64,000 nt of DNA from Coniferiporia sulphurascens (Eukaryota; Basidiomycota; Agaricomycetes; Hymenochaetales; Hymenochaetaceae): positions 248,001 through 312,000 of the forward strand of contig NBBA01000024.1 of NCBI GenBank assembly GCA_002794785.1, given 5' to 3'. Below the pieces are notes generated by a model. That model had not been told where the DNA came from, ran no database searches, and saw nothing but the letters and a program-made list of their open reading frames with translations. Each line of letters begins with the position of its first letter. Positions within the stretch are counted from its first letter, which is position 1. The position numbers were made by a program, and so were the translations under genes. Of this stretch, positions 12,793-26,634 are shown piece after piece.

Positions 12793-13189
12793 TTGGATCT
12801 GATATGCCCAAATACGTACTTATTCGGTATCTGATTTCGGATGATTTTCCTTGATCTGATATTCCTAAATCTTTAGCGTGATTCGTTAGTTCCATTTTAT
12901 AATCAGTTCTTGTTTTTGATTTTTCATCTTTGGTAGAATTATCATACCTGTTTATTCGATCTTGTATTTGTTGTTCCGTTCCGTTAATAGGTATTTGTCT
13001 TAGGTTACATTGTAGTATTAAGTCAACTAACCTTTTGCTATCTTTAGCTTTTTGAATTTTTTCTTCGAGTTCTTCGATGGTAGATGACTGTGTATACGTT
13101 ATTTTTAGTTCGTTAGCTATTATTCGTAATCCTGATAATTTTTGCAAACGTGTTTGCTCACGAGTGTTTGGTTTCTGTCCGTCAGACAT
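12704..13189 (-). CDS. N-terminal segment of the copia Gag reading frame
   Basis: 161 codons starting MSDGQKPNTREQTRLQKLSG, just inside the 5' LTR and primer-binding site, so this is the natural start of the element's protein. It is lysine/glutamate-rich with predicted helical character and ends in KEDDDKKR at an A7 run (plus-strand T7, 12709-12715). Reading one A fewer carries the frame directly into the acidic start of the gag frame (DNEEENSEE). I infer one original Gag-Pol frame; a programmed +1 shift is the alternative. Confidence 0.75.
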   Translation of the reverse strand: MSDGQKPNTREQTRLQKLSGLRIIANELKITYTQSSTIEELEEKIQKAKDSKRLVDLILQCNLRQIPINGTEQQIQDRINRYDNSTKDEKSKTRTDYKMELTNHAKDLGISDQGKSSEIRYRISTYLGISDPNEKAQFKIDNPYIKPEEESDKKEDDDKKR

Positions 13190-13247
13190 AATTTCGTTAT
13201 ATGAGGATGTATAAGTTTGTTAATCGTTTCGTTAGTTGTAGAGTCAA

Positions 13248-13258
13248 GGCTCATAACC
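13248..13258 (-). other. Primer-binding site, initiator-tRNA(Met) anticodon-arm type
   Basis: Immediately next to the 5' LTR the plus strand reads GGCTCATAACC, which is the anticodon stem-loop sequence of eukaryotic initiator tRNA-Met (loop CTCATAA). The transcript is therefore complementary to an internal part of the tRNA rather than to its 3' end. This is the half-tRNA priming known from Drosophila copia and related elements. The exact abutment with the LTR end independently supports the boundary at 13259. Confidence 0.85.
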
Positions 13259-13517
13259 TCTTAAAATCTACGCACGTTGTGGTAGACGATGAGGTGCAGT
13301 GGTGAGGTTCAGGCAAGGTGGGTTATCAGCGTAAACCGATGTATTTCTAGGGCGAGACCAGCTCCCCTTATATACACGTTCCGTGGGCTAGTACTACTAT
13401 AACTAACTAGCTCCTATCGTATGGCGTTATCGTTGCGTTATCGTTCACTTAGTAAGGTGGTTGTTCATATGACCACGTACTATATTTATATCGTTCGTTA
13501 TATTTATTTATTTAATA
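13259..13517 (-). repeat. 5' LTR of the copia element
   Basis: 259 bp, the pair of 8079-8337. Followed on the plus strand by the second copy of CGAAG (13518-13522). Confidence 0.93.
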
Positions 13518-13522
13518 CGAAG

Positions 13523-15301
13523 CCCTAATACCATCAACTATGAAGTCCTTCATCCTAGTTATCGCAAGAAATTAACAACACCTTTCAATATAAAAAGATA
13601 AAAGCAGAGTTATTTACCTGAGATTATTGCATTTTTCCACATTTTATAGCCGTCCCAGATGTTGCTGCGAGAGTCAGGGGGTCATGTGGAGGAAAGAGAG
13701 AGAGAAATGCATTTATTGAGCGCGTCAGTCTAATAAGACAAGTGTGCTGCCTTTAGGCAGCGCTTTCTAGCTACTCTCCTACACTACTAGACCGGTTCGG
13801 GTTGGGTTGGGTACTAATCCCCAAAAGGGGTCTTTATCGTGCTACTAACTACTGAGGGCGTTCAACGGGAATGAATCGGAAGAAAGGCGGCCTAAAGGCC
13901 AGGGGAAAGTCCAGGCAGAAGGGGTGCGAGCTAAGGCCAGTCCACCAAAAGTTAAATGAGGAGGGCAGCGCGGATGGCGGGGGAGAGAATCAGCCCCGGA
14001 TCGAGGAAGGCCTGGGTAAAGGCTGGAGTAAGGAGAAGGAAATTAGCTAAATAGTAAATTCCGTCCTGGTTACCTAACCACTCTTCCTCCGAAGTGGGAG
14101 GGTGGTCGGGGTATTCGCGAAAGACACGGAGGTACGCCTCTCATGTTAGCGGGCAGGGTCATGTGAAGGAAATAAACAAAAGAACATCTATCGCACGCCC
14201 ATTATATGTTGAACTTTCTCACGCTCTGAAGTGTTACACACATCAATTATTGCCTGGCAACTTGATCGACTTCGGTTGTTTTGTACCTTTCGGCCCCCTC
14301 GGGAGGAATTGTCGGGTTGGGACCTTAACATGAGTTGATACTATATTTGCTATTGGCCGACCGACACCGAATGCATCTCCCTCTGCGCAAGAGCTAGGAA
14401 CGAGTATGGCTTGTTGTTTCCATGGCCAGCTCCGTGTCCAAGAGTGGCTGAAAGGGTTTTCTTGCGGAGTATTCCACGATAGGAGTAATATTGGCCATCT
14501 CGTAAAGGATTGCTCGCGAGATCAAGCCTCATCTGCCGGAGTAAACTCGCAGTATATCAGCTAGTCGATCAGTGGGATGTGAGGCATGGGCGTTGTTCGA
14601 GTGGTGAGCAGAAAGAGATGCAGCGGTCAAAAAAGACAAAACAGAAATGCAAGTTCGAACCTGGGAGGCAACAAGGTGTGGAGAGATAAGCTTCATATAG
14701 GAGCTCAGTTCAGTGCTGACATTAACGTTGATGAATGTCCTGGGAGATGGAAGGCTTGCCCAGCCTGACTACCCTCCAGGTGATCAGTCGAAGATCACCC
14801 GTTACTAGGTGTGTCCCTTCATCTTCCCTACTGACCCGCGTGTCACTACTAGGAACATTAATATAGCGATCTCTTCTCGAATACCGCTTATTTGGCTTAA
14901 TCCGTTGGCGTAATCACGGACGACCTCACCTAACGGATTTATAAGAAAGCATAAGGGGGGGCGGAAAGCATTCAATTCTCCTATATTTCGGGCTGCCACA
15001 GCGGTATCAATGCAAATGAGAACAGCTCTGGCCGAGGAATGACCAGTGCTTTCATCGGTCTGCAGGAGGGCACGTTTGTATTCATGTCTTCATAGTCTGA
15101 CGGAAGGGACTTCTAGTACAATATTAACGCAAGTGAGCAATACTAGAGTAGTGGGAAGACTTAATTAAAGCGGAAACTCGAATAAAAGAATATCTGAAAT
15201 TCAAAATTCAAAAGCGGTGTTTCGAATGAGTAAAAGGGGGGAACAAATCCAGAACAGGAAACCAAATCGGGTTCTGGCAGGACTGGGAATGGCCGTGTAC
15301 G
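13523..15301. other. Intergenic: copia flank to PAK kinase promoter
   Basis: No gene supported. Contains a small hairpin GCTGCCTTTAGGCAGC (~13748-13763), a GGGTTGGGTTGGG run near 13800 and a CCCC-AAAA-GGGG palindrome just after it. Two similar GGGTCATGTG-AGGAAA blocks near 13676 and 14154 look like remnants of an old element, but no terminal repeats or target duplications could be defined. The last ~300 bp would be the kinase promoter. Confidence 0.5.
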
Positions 15302-17912
<2,611 letters not shown>

Positions 17913-20477
17913 TGGGGCTTCGGCGGTAGTATTACTGGCGGAAGTAAACGCCGGTATGTATCTTGGTTCAAGAATGACGGTCTACATCCCATAACCTACT
18001 GGGTGGCTTTTGTTGGACATGCTCTAGGCACGCAGGTGTTGACCGCCCGCTGCTCTTCCGGGAGCATGCTTCGAAGTTTGCGTGGTGCCGCGGACATGGG
18101 TATTTTCTTCGTCTTTCTTCATCCGTTTTTCCTTGACTGGCGCGTACGCCACCTTTCTCCCCGCTTTCGAACCTCAGAGGCAGGCTTTATTCCGTTATCT
18201 TTTTTTCACGCATGCTTTCCAACGTCCCGTTGAAAATTAACTGTGATAGTATCAAAAGGCCGATGTAAAAAGGCCTCACATATCCCTTGTTCTTAACTTC
18301 CTTTCGACTTACTTTCCCCCTCTCCATCCAACCCCCCCTTATAACTATAGACTAGCCATTTCTCTTTGATATTTTCGTGCATTTCTCCTGGACAACCCGT
18401 TCTACATGTGTAATCCTTTAGTCCGTGCAGATGCGCTAATGGGCATCCGACACCTTATCATATGACTGGACGGATCGGAACTACGAAAACGAGGCTGACG
18501 GAAAAGCCATTCCCATGGGTATTTTGGTTAAAAATGGCGGGTTATTCCTGGCCTGAATCCATCCTGAAACCTATTTTTCATCATTACAGGTCGTCAGTCC
18601 ACTTAGGCGACTTCCCTGTTGACAAAGTGATTTTATTGACGGGAGTCGACCCGCTGGCAAGTGCTACAAGTTACAGGCCTATACCAGCCCCATGACTTAG
18701 GCGGATCTAGTGATAGACATCCCATCATCGGAAGCTTTCATAACGGCCAAAATACATTACACTCCGACACCGAAATTTTAACGTCCTTCGAGGGGTGATT
18801 AATGACTGACTTCGACATGTACACCCCTTTCTCCACAAAGCACTTATTAGCTTCTATCCTCCCCCATGTGATTACTTACTGTTTTCGAGTTATTGTACGG
18901 GCTCTTATTGAAGAAATAGACATCCCTTTAACTTATGGGACGTTTTAATATGTTGTATTCAATACCTCCGGTCTAGATTTTTGCCCCACTGCCCGACAAT
19001 ACGGAACTTATTTGGTTGGAGTCATCTCCTATCGGACTTCCCTTCCATTTGAATACACGTATACGCAGACCTGTGAAAGGAAGTGGTGCGACCGTTGGTT
19101 CAGAATATGGAGTCCCGTCGGTGGAGAAAAGCGCCGGGAGCCACGAGCACGTAAGGCGGGGAGGTGAAAAAAAGGTTGAGAGGCTGTCGCATACAGTATA
19201 TGCACACCCGAGCCTATAGGTGCGGGTTAGCCGATATCGGCTGTCAAGAGCAACCAAACAAACGATCACGATCGCCCTAATAAACGCACGGTTTTGAAAT
19301 TTTGGTTTGAAGTGACGGTGGGGATGGCAACGGAAACTGTAAACATTGGCGAGTGTAGGTGACCGTCGACGGGCCACGGGGGCTGAGGCTGCCTAAGAGA
19401 TGGTTTAGCTCAGCACAGATATGATCGCTAACGTTGGTAAGTTTGCAATGTCGGCGGGCGCTAGATGTTGTCCAATGAAGGATAGCCCGGTTTGATGTCC
19501 TTCTTATTGTGCTGTACCCTCCCTACGTCTCCTGGCTTGGAAGTTAAGGAAGGATTGAAGCATATTGGAACGCATATGGGAACGACCCAACCAAGGCGAC
19601 ATACATGGTACAAGCTCTAGGTTATTAGCTTGAACTTGGTTATGTGGGACAGAAATAGACGCTGCCTAGCTCCTACGTTAACCGCAAATTCCAGTGTTCC
19701 GCATCATGGAGGTGAGACGAATGATAATAGGACAAGCTCCCCCGCCTTGTCAACGCCTTCCCATGCAGGGATTGGTTGCGTGTCGCAATCGCAAGATGGC
19801 GTTTATACCGCCAACGGCAATCCCTTCAACGGACGGTACCAGCCTTGAGCATATCACGCTGCCAGTCGCGGATGTCGCAACTGAGATTGTATTTTATCAC
19901 GCCCATGCCGAACGACAAAAAACCATACCACGAAGAACTAAGCAGTGGTCGGCCACTACGTCATAGAAATGTCATATTGAGGAGGCTATGTACGACATAT
20001 AACACAGCAGTAAAAATAAAGAAAAATGTACGATGATAATAAAACCATACCGAGTCCGTGGAAAGCAGGCTCAGCACTTCTCAGTCACCTTCCGAAAGCA
20101 CTTTTTTGACTCAGTGCACAACGGATGGGTCGATATAGGCCATAACCAGAACCGGTTCAGAGTAGAGCATACGTCGTCTGACCGGGCAGAAGTATGCCGG
20201 GATAGGAAGAAAGACAGAGGAAATTGAAAGAAAAAAGAATACAGTCTGAACGAACTTGATTTATTTCAGCGACGACGATGAAGGCGGTTGACATGCAACG
20301 AGCAGTTCAGACAGAAAGGCGAAAATTTTGATCAATTTCATGTTGACTTCACGTGATGTGCAAATGCAGTAGTTAGTTCTCATCACCAGAATTTGCCAGT
20401 TGCCTGCCGTGTTCGGACGAACCTCTAGCGACCTCAAGACCAGCAAGATATCCCTTTCCTCGTCAAATTAGCCCACC
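17913..20477. other. Intergenic: PAK kinase 3' flank to RPS4 promoter
   Basis: About 2.5 kb without a supported gene. Open frames here (for example 18973-19377 minus) are short, lack family motifs and overlap each other on both strands. The final ~200 bp before the RPS4 start are the presumed promoter; a pyrimidine-rich CCCTTTCCTCGTC lies just upstream of the ATG context CCCACCATG. Confidence 0.5.
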
Positions 20478-21622
20478 ATGGTCAGTATCTGTGTCTCTAT
20501 ACCGTCCTGGACGTCGCTGTCAATCGTTGCTGTGAAAAAATGGCAGAAAACAAGGTGTTGGGAGGGTGGATGGCGGGTGAATGTGGTGGATGGCGGTGAC
20601 ATGAATGGGATGTTGGATGGCTTTGGGTTTACGAGAACGACAATGGGAACATAGCGGCAATGATGACAGCGACGACAGCGACAAGATGGACGGTCTCAAC
20701 AGCGATACTGATGATTCGATTTTACACAGGCCCGAGGACCGAAAAAGCACTTGAAGCGGCTCGCCGCCCCATCCGCATGGATGCTGGACAAACTTAGCGG
20801 CACCTACGTGCGTTTGAATCGTCTTTGCTTTTCTTCAAAGTGTCTAAATCCGCCATTCGCAGGCGCCCCGCCCCTCGCCCGGTCCGCACAAGTTGCGCGA
20901 ATCGCTCCCCCTTACCATCTTCCTGCGCAACCGTCTTAAGTACGCGCTCAACGGCCGTGAGGTCACCGCTATTGTCAAGCAGCGCCTCATCCGCGTCGAC
21001 GGAAAGGTGCGCACGGATGAGACGTACCCTGCTGGCTTCATGGACGTCATCTCCATCGACAAGTCTGGCGAGCACTTCCGTCTGTTGTACGATGTCAAGG
21101 GCCGCTTCGCGATCCACCGCATCACGCCTGAGGAGGCAACCTACAAGCTCCTCAAAGTGCGCAAAGTCGCACTCGGTGCCAAGGGTGTGCCTTACATTGT
21201 CACCCACGACGGCCGCACCATCCGCTACCCCGACCCGGCTATCAAGGTCAACGACACTGTGAAGTTTGACCTCGAGCAGGGCAAAATCACCGATTATGTC
21301 AAGTTCGACACTGGCAACATTGTCATGATCACTGGTGGTCGCAACATGGGTCGTGCAGGTGTTATCGTCCACCGTGAGAGACACATTGGAGGTTTCGATA
21401 TTGTCCACGTCCGTGACTCCCTCGACCGCACTTTCGCTACTCGGTAAGCGCATGCATCGTTATCCGTGTTTGCACCATCTTACCCCTCCATCAAGTGTAA
21501 CCAACATTTTCGTCATTGGCGAGGGCACTAAGCCCTGGGTTTCCCTGCCGAAGGGCAAGGGTACTAAGCTTACCATCTCCGAAGAACGTGACCTCAGGAG
21601 GAAGCAGCGCGCCGCAGAGTAG
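20478..21622 (+). CDS. RPS4: 40S ribosomal protein S4 (eS4)
   Basis: Small-subunit ribosomal protein. Four exons: 20478-20480, 20730-20807, 20863-21443, 21496-21622, totalling 263 codons (262 residues), the normal length. The protein starts [18 protein letters not shown] and continues with [20 protein letters not shown], the S4-type RNA-binding region and the KOW-containing C-terminal half ([19 protein letters not shown]), ending RRKQRAAE. Exon 1 is only the ATG, followed by a 249-nt intron, much longer than the other introns in the window; start-codon-only first exons are common in fungal ribosomal protein genes. It converges with the SNM1 gene downstream. No lesion. Confidence 0.98.
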
Positions 21623-22330
21623 ATCGGCGGTCGGATATCTCGCTTTTCCTTATGTTATCACGATTTCTTCCTTGTTTCTAGGCTATGCATGTATGTTTCC
21701 CTACCTGCAACACCAAAATATTCACATGCATTATGGGCATTGCTGCAAGATTTTTTGATTGAGGTTCTTCAAGTTTTGTTGAGTTCGGCGCGCCATCTAT
21801 GTGCCTGTCGCGTCGCTATATGGTGTTGCAAAATGTTTTTTGATCATGTCTCAATCGATCGTTGTGAGTCACCCGAGTGCCTTCCAATTATCTTGACAGC
21901 ATGCGAGTTTTCGTATACAATTTGCACTCGTGTTCGTCTCACCGACTTCGTGGTAGGAGTGCTGTCCTGCGATTTGATATCTGGTTCTTAACTTCCTAGA
22001 CTTCAAAGCTTGTGAACAATTCCCCCCTTCGCAAAAATCGGAGACTCCTTCGATATTTTGCGGGTACCGAATCCACTTCACGCCTAGGCGACAGGAAAAA
22101 GCATCAGCGGTGTGCGTAATGAGATCACACCATGAAAAAGTCCATAAATCATCGAAAGACATGCGGATTTAGGATCTTGAGAGATGATATAAATGTGCTA
22201 TGTCTACCGAGTATCCTTTGCTTAGAGGATCGCTCAGAACCAATAACCAGTATCCGAAGACCCAATATGAAATCAAACGCAGTCCAGAATGATAAGAATA
22301 AAGATAAGAAAAGCGTCGGCCCAAAATCCT
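21623..22330. other. Intergenic between convergent RPS4 and SNM1
   Basis: Shared 3' flank of two convergent genes, about 700 bp. No gene, RNA or repeat recognised. Confidence 0.6.
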
Positions 22331-25057
22331 TTACCAATAGTCCTCCGTCCGTGATTCTACCACTCCAGTGGACCCCGCCTCTCGGCGTTTCTTCCGCTCC
22401 GCGTCCCAACGTTCGACCCACTTCTCCATCTTCGCACGGCTCGCCGCGCTTCCAACATTCACCGTCGCTATAATACGTGCCCAGTCGACACTGAGCGCGA
22501 AGCACGTCAGCTCCGCGAAGCTCGAGTGCTCCGAATACGGGACGCCGTACTGGGCGAGCTGTGTCCCGGAGTTCCGCGCAGGCCTTAAATGTTCATGCGA
22601 AAAGCAACGCGCTTGCGCTCGGGCGATCACGGACGGGACGGTTGGTGAGGGATCGGAGCCTGCGGGCGGCGCATACGTCCACCCTGTAGGCCGGAACGCG
22701 ACCGCACGTGTCCAGCGACCTTTCCAGCGATCCACGTAATCCTTGAACCGATCCGATGCGACCATCCCGAGTGGAACGATGTGTACGCCTGCTTCAAGCG
22801 GGTCGTTGGACATGAGCGCATGCAGCTCAGGATCGTCTTGACAGCGCAAAATGGCGGATTTTCGTGCATCACAGTAGATTTTTGTACCCAGTGCCTGCGC
22901 GATTGCTGAAGCGGAAGCGGGAAATTAACACACTTTCAAGTGCAGCTGCATACAGTGACATTACCTTTCACAATACGCTCCTTGCCAATTGAATATGTCC
23001 TGTGTTTTTAAGTTAGTCTCAACACGGATCTTAGTCTGCAGGACAGTACTAACCCGACGACAATGAGCACATTGCCTTCGTCCTCCGCTTTGCGTTTTCC
23101 CTTATTGTTATTACTTCCCTCAACTTTTGCCCAACCTTGTATAGAGCCTTTCGCCAGAGCTGCTGCCGTCCGACCCGCCACGTCCCCTGCGGCAAGCGAT
23201 TCGCCACGGACGATCCGCCTCGCAAGTTCTGCGCATGCCGCAACGACAAGCGGCTGCGGCGGAAAGCAGTATCTTGGGTTGAGGTAGGTCGTGTCAAGAT
23301 ACACAGTATCTATGCGCTTGCCATGCACAGACGGATGCAACGCGTGCCGAGGGCACGCACGGAAGTCGCCACAGTGCAAGTAACGAAACTCACGCTTGCT
23401 TCCAACGAAAGGCGACTTGAACGTACTGTCACCCGCGTTTATAGTCTGCTGACCCTCAAAAAGGAAGAGACACGATCCTGGACCTGCGGAAAAAGGTCAA
23501 GAAAGGCGCGTCACAAGTCGAGAATAAAGCATACAGTGATTCGCATCTATAAGCGTCACTTTCACGCCGCCTGTGTTCGGTATTTCTGTAGGAGCATCCA
23601 TTGGAAGTGGACATATCCACTTTCTATCGACGGACAGCATATGAACAATTAAATTGGCTGTTGTCTCTAATTGTGGAGTCAGCGTCATGAGGTCTATGTG
23701 CTACTGAGGAACAAACCTGAGCAATATATCAATCCGTTCTTCCAATTTGACGATAAATTAGTATAGTGGTCTGAATGCGCGTGTCTTAACAAGCAATCAG
23801 ACTTGATTCTCCGGAAAGAGAGAGTAGAAAGCGTACGTCAAGAAGTAGGCTGTCACGCCTGGAATGCTACCATACCTAAATGCGTCGACCGCTATGGGCA
23901 TACCCTGTAGTACCTTGTAGAACGGTGCCTTGCGCCTATTCGACTTTGTTGGCTTAAAGCTTCTGTCCTCGTGCACCTGCGCCTCCTCCCAAGCCGCGCC
24001 TTCATCAAGGGAGGACATAAGCACGGAGAATGCATCAGTATCCTCGGACTTCGATTTCAGTGGTCCTTTGACGGCAAGGTTGATCGAAGGGCTGGTACGA
24101 ACGAAAGAGGACAAAGAAAGGACCGCCTTTGAACTGGAGGAACTTGCTGATTGATGGTTGGGAATGTTGCCAATGTCAAGACAGGTATTCACGTGCTCCT
24201 GAACACTCTACGAAAAAAAAATTAGTGCGGTATAGTTGGGGTTATTTTTGACATACCAGCGAATTACAATCGACCAAGGTCACTCCACAAATCGGACACG
24301 ACTTGAGCCCTTTGTCAACGTCCCCTCCGCACTCCGTCTTTGGAGGACAACCGTCTCTATAATTTTCCTCGCCATGGTCTTGACCAATAAGATCAAGCTC
24401 GGAATCACCCGTAATCGCATTCCACTCATTAGGGATATCAGTAAATGTGTCGAGATCCCGTTCTTCATCCTCTAGGTTGAGCGGACAGACTTCAGTCGAG
24501 GGAAGTCGTGAGTTGGCCTCTAAAGCAAAGTATGCGGGTTGCCGAGAAGACGATTTGGAGCATGACCTCCGATGAAATTCAGAAGTGTCGGAAATATTAG
24601 ACAGAACAGATGGTTTTGCGTCATCCTGTGTGTGCTCCGAGGTTATGGAGAATGTGGGGATAGAGGATGTAGAGCTCTCCGATACAAAGTCATTCTCATT
24701 ATCTTTGAACTCAGACACGTTTGCGTCCAGCTGGGACTTACGGCGCTTCGCCAAACTTGCGCCTCCATCCGTGCCCTGCCCGTGTGCATTCCACACACTC
24801 GCTCTTCGTTCCTGTGGATTCGCTTCTTCGAGGATTTCAACGTCACTTGAGTTGTCATCTAGATGTGCGTTGACCTCCTCATCCGAGTCAATGACAATGA
24901 TCTCTTGCGACACAGCCAACGAGTATGAGTTCGGCTCTTCCTTGACCGTTCCGATGGATTTTTTGTTCTTGTCTTTGGTCGCAACTGAGCTTGTGCCGGA
25001 CGTGAAGAAGCTTAAGAGTGTTGTGCCTTGAGAGGGCTGTTTGCGTTTCCTGGACAT
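22331..25057 (-). CDS. PSO2: Pso2/SNM1-type DNA crosslink-repair nuclease
   Basis: Metallo-beta-lactamase/beta-CASP 5' exonuclease acting in DNA interstrand-crosslink repair. Seven exons keep phase: 25057-24257, 24207-23837, 23784-23717, 23666-23535, 23483-23054, 22999-22965, 22905-22331, giving 803 residues. N-terminus MSRKRKQPSQGTTLLSFF resembles a PCNA-interaction-like motif (inference). A UBZ4-type zinc finger follows at C254, C257, H272, C276. The lactamase signature THAHSDHY (~391-398) is split by introns, followed by KWICPLPMD, TLIDANHCPGS, HCGDFRACP and the DRMBL region with PYSEHSSFAEL (~730). All metal-binding positions that I can place are present. The tail EDYW is the C-terminus. 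No frame lesion. Confidence 0.95.
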
Positions 25058-26630
25058 AATCCTTGAAGATCAACGAGTGCGATTCGCGTCGACACGCGCG
25101 CGTTCTTAACCAGTACAGAACGGTGTGCAATGCGAGGCGTTCCCAAATCTAAAACGAGAAATTGATGGTGAACATACTTCCTCAGAGTTCGGCAATCCGA
25201 GGCTGTTTTAATCGTCGAAGTAGAGACAAACTTGAAAGTAGCCGAAGCATTTGGTTCAACGTTACGGTGAAACACCTTCCATTCTTGACTATAAGTCACG
25301 TGCTGGCCTTTTGTATTTCCTGATCTAGTAATGCTCTGAACCCTGTTTAGATGTGATTGCGTAATTCGGATAACCAGAGGACAAAACTAGGTTACAAAAA
25401 GAATGTTCTTCAAAGGCTCGTACATTTTACGAAAAATGGCACGCCTATTGAAGCTCTCCGAGGAAAATAATAAAGGAGACGTTGATTATTCGAGCGAAGA
25501 TAGGAAACATCGCTTTGGAAAATAGGACTTGGATAGGCGCATCTGGTAACATCTCTTGTTGGAATTATCGATTTGGTAATCTCGATTCTCAACTATGTCA
25601 GTCTATGTGACTACATCATACGCCATGTGAAGTTTTACTCGCAGTTACCTGCATGTATGCCTCTGGTCGGAATCGGTCACGAAGAAATTCTGATCAACGA
25701 GGGGACCGACCCGTGCTGTGTTAGCACGCTCACGTTTCTTACATCTCTCGTTTCGGTGAGTGATGATTAGGATTTTGCACCCAGAACAATCGCACACGAA
25801 GCCAACGAAGGTTTGAACAGGGTGACTGAAAGATGACCCCTCAGCAATAGTAATTGAAAGGAGGAGCGAGCGATCCAAGTTACTAATATTTGCGTTTGAG
25901 CAGAAATGGAGCGATAGTGTCGGCCTGGGTGCGCTCTTTGCTCTCGCTGGATGCCACAGTAATTCAATGAAGCAGACGATATCTTTTTATCTGCGCCATC
26001 AACATAAGCCGAATGCGCGAAGGTCGACTTTGAACGGATCGAATTTCGTGTTGATTTGTGGCACCAAATGCAATGAATCAGCGAAAACCGACTACAGTAA
26101 TCAGATCCGAGTCAAAGATGACGGCCAAACTCTACCTTAAGCACTCACAACCACTTTTCTCACCACTGAGGAAGCGACCCTTATGGAGTTTACGGAACGC
26201 AATGGAGGGTTGCAATGAATTCACGAAGTTGCTCCTGACCCAACGATACTGACGACACGACGCACTGCCCGCGAACCAGCGAACCCGCCCTCCCTTTTCT
26301 TGCTGAAATCCATTCGCAGGGAGTTAAGGCTAATCGAATTCAGCGGTCCATTGAACGGAATAATGTCTTATGGCAGTTGGCGGAAAGTGCTTGTGTTGCC
26401 CTATATGGGCGCGTCCCCGGTCGTGCTTCGAGGTGTGATTTGGAGTTGAAAATCGAATTGCCCCACAATATCAATGGTCCTTGCCTTCTAGAAGGCTCAA
26501 ATGACACGAGGTATGCAGGAATTTAAGGCGAGATCCCACTTTTTCTTTTCAACAGCCACCCCACCAGCGGTGCTCGCTTTGACTTGAGAGTATCCAAAAA
26601 TTTAATTGGCACTACTGTAATATACAATAA
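25058..26630. other. Intergenic: SNM1 promoter and accessory DNA
   Basis: No supported gene. The first 250 bp are the SNM1 5' flank. A block at about 25642-25730 is related to 51604-51690 (listed separately). The rest is unremarkable. Confidence 0.5.
25642..25730. repeat. Dispersed repeat, copy 1
   Basis: TACCTGCATGTATGC followed by TGGTCGGAAT, CTGATCAACG and GGACCG in the same order and spacing as at 51604-51690, roughly three quarters identical by eye. On the minus strand both copies can encode similar peptides ending SDQRHTCR and SDQMHTCR, so the block may derive from a coding element. Ends of the repeat are not defined. Confidence 0.6.
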
Positions 26631-26634
26631 CTAC

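Larger units (their letters stand above)
8074..13522 (-). mobile_element. Ty1/copia LTR retrotransposon, full length, minus strand
   Basis: Complete element: LTR 8079-8337, internal region, LTR 13259-13517, flanked by the 5-bp target duplication CGAAG (8074-8078 and 13518-13522). Read on the minus strand the order is 5' LTR, primer-binding site, gag, zinc knuckle, protease, integrase, reverse transcriptase, RNase H, polypurine tract, 3' LTR. Integrase before reverse transcriptase is the copia order. The LTRs differ at only 2 of 259 positions by eye, so insertion was recent. The element is much more A/T-rich than the neighbouring genes. Its gag and pol lie in three overlapping frames because of two single-base shifts (near 12709-12715 and 11871-11873), so it may be inactive as read unless these are assembly errors. 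Confidence 0.95.

Noticed and set aside
13676..14165. Two GGGTCATGTG-AGGAAA blocks as ends of a transposon
   Set aside because: They are direct rather than inverted, similarity is short, and no target duplication was found.
14640..14665. GTTCGAACC, resembling a tRNA T-loop
   Set aside because: No matching acceptor, D or anticodon arms could be folded upstream.
23684..23716. A 23-nt intron in SNM1 using the first AG after the GTTTGT donor
   Set aside because: Too short to splice; the next AG gives a 50-nt intron and the conserved IYCSETTANL sequence.
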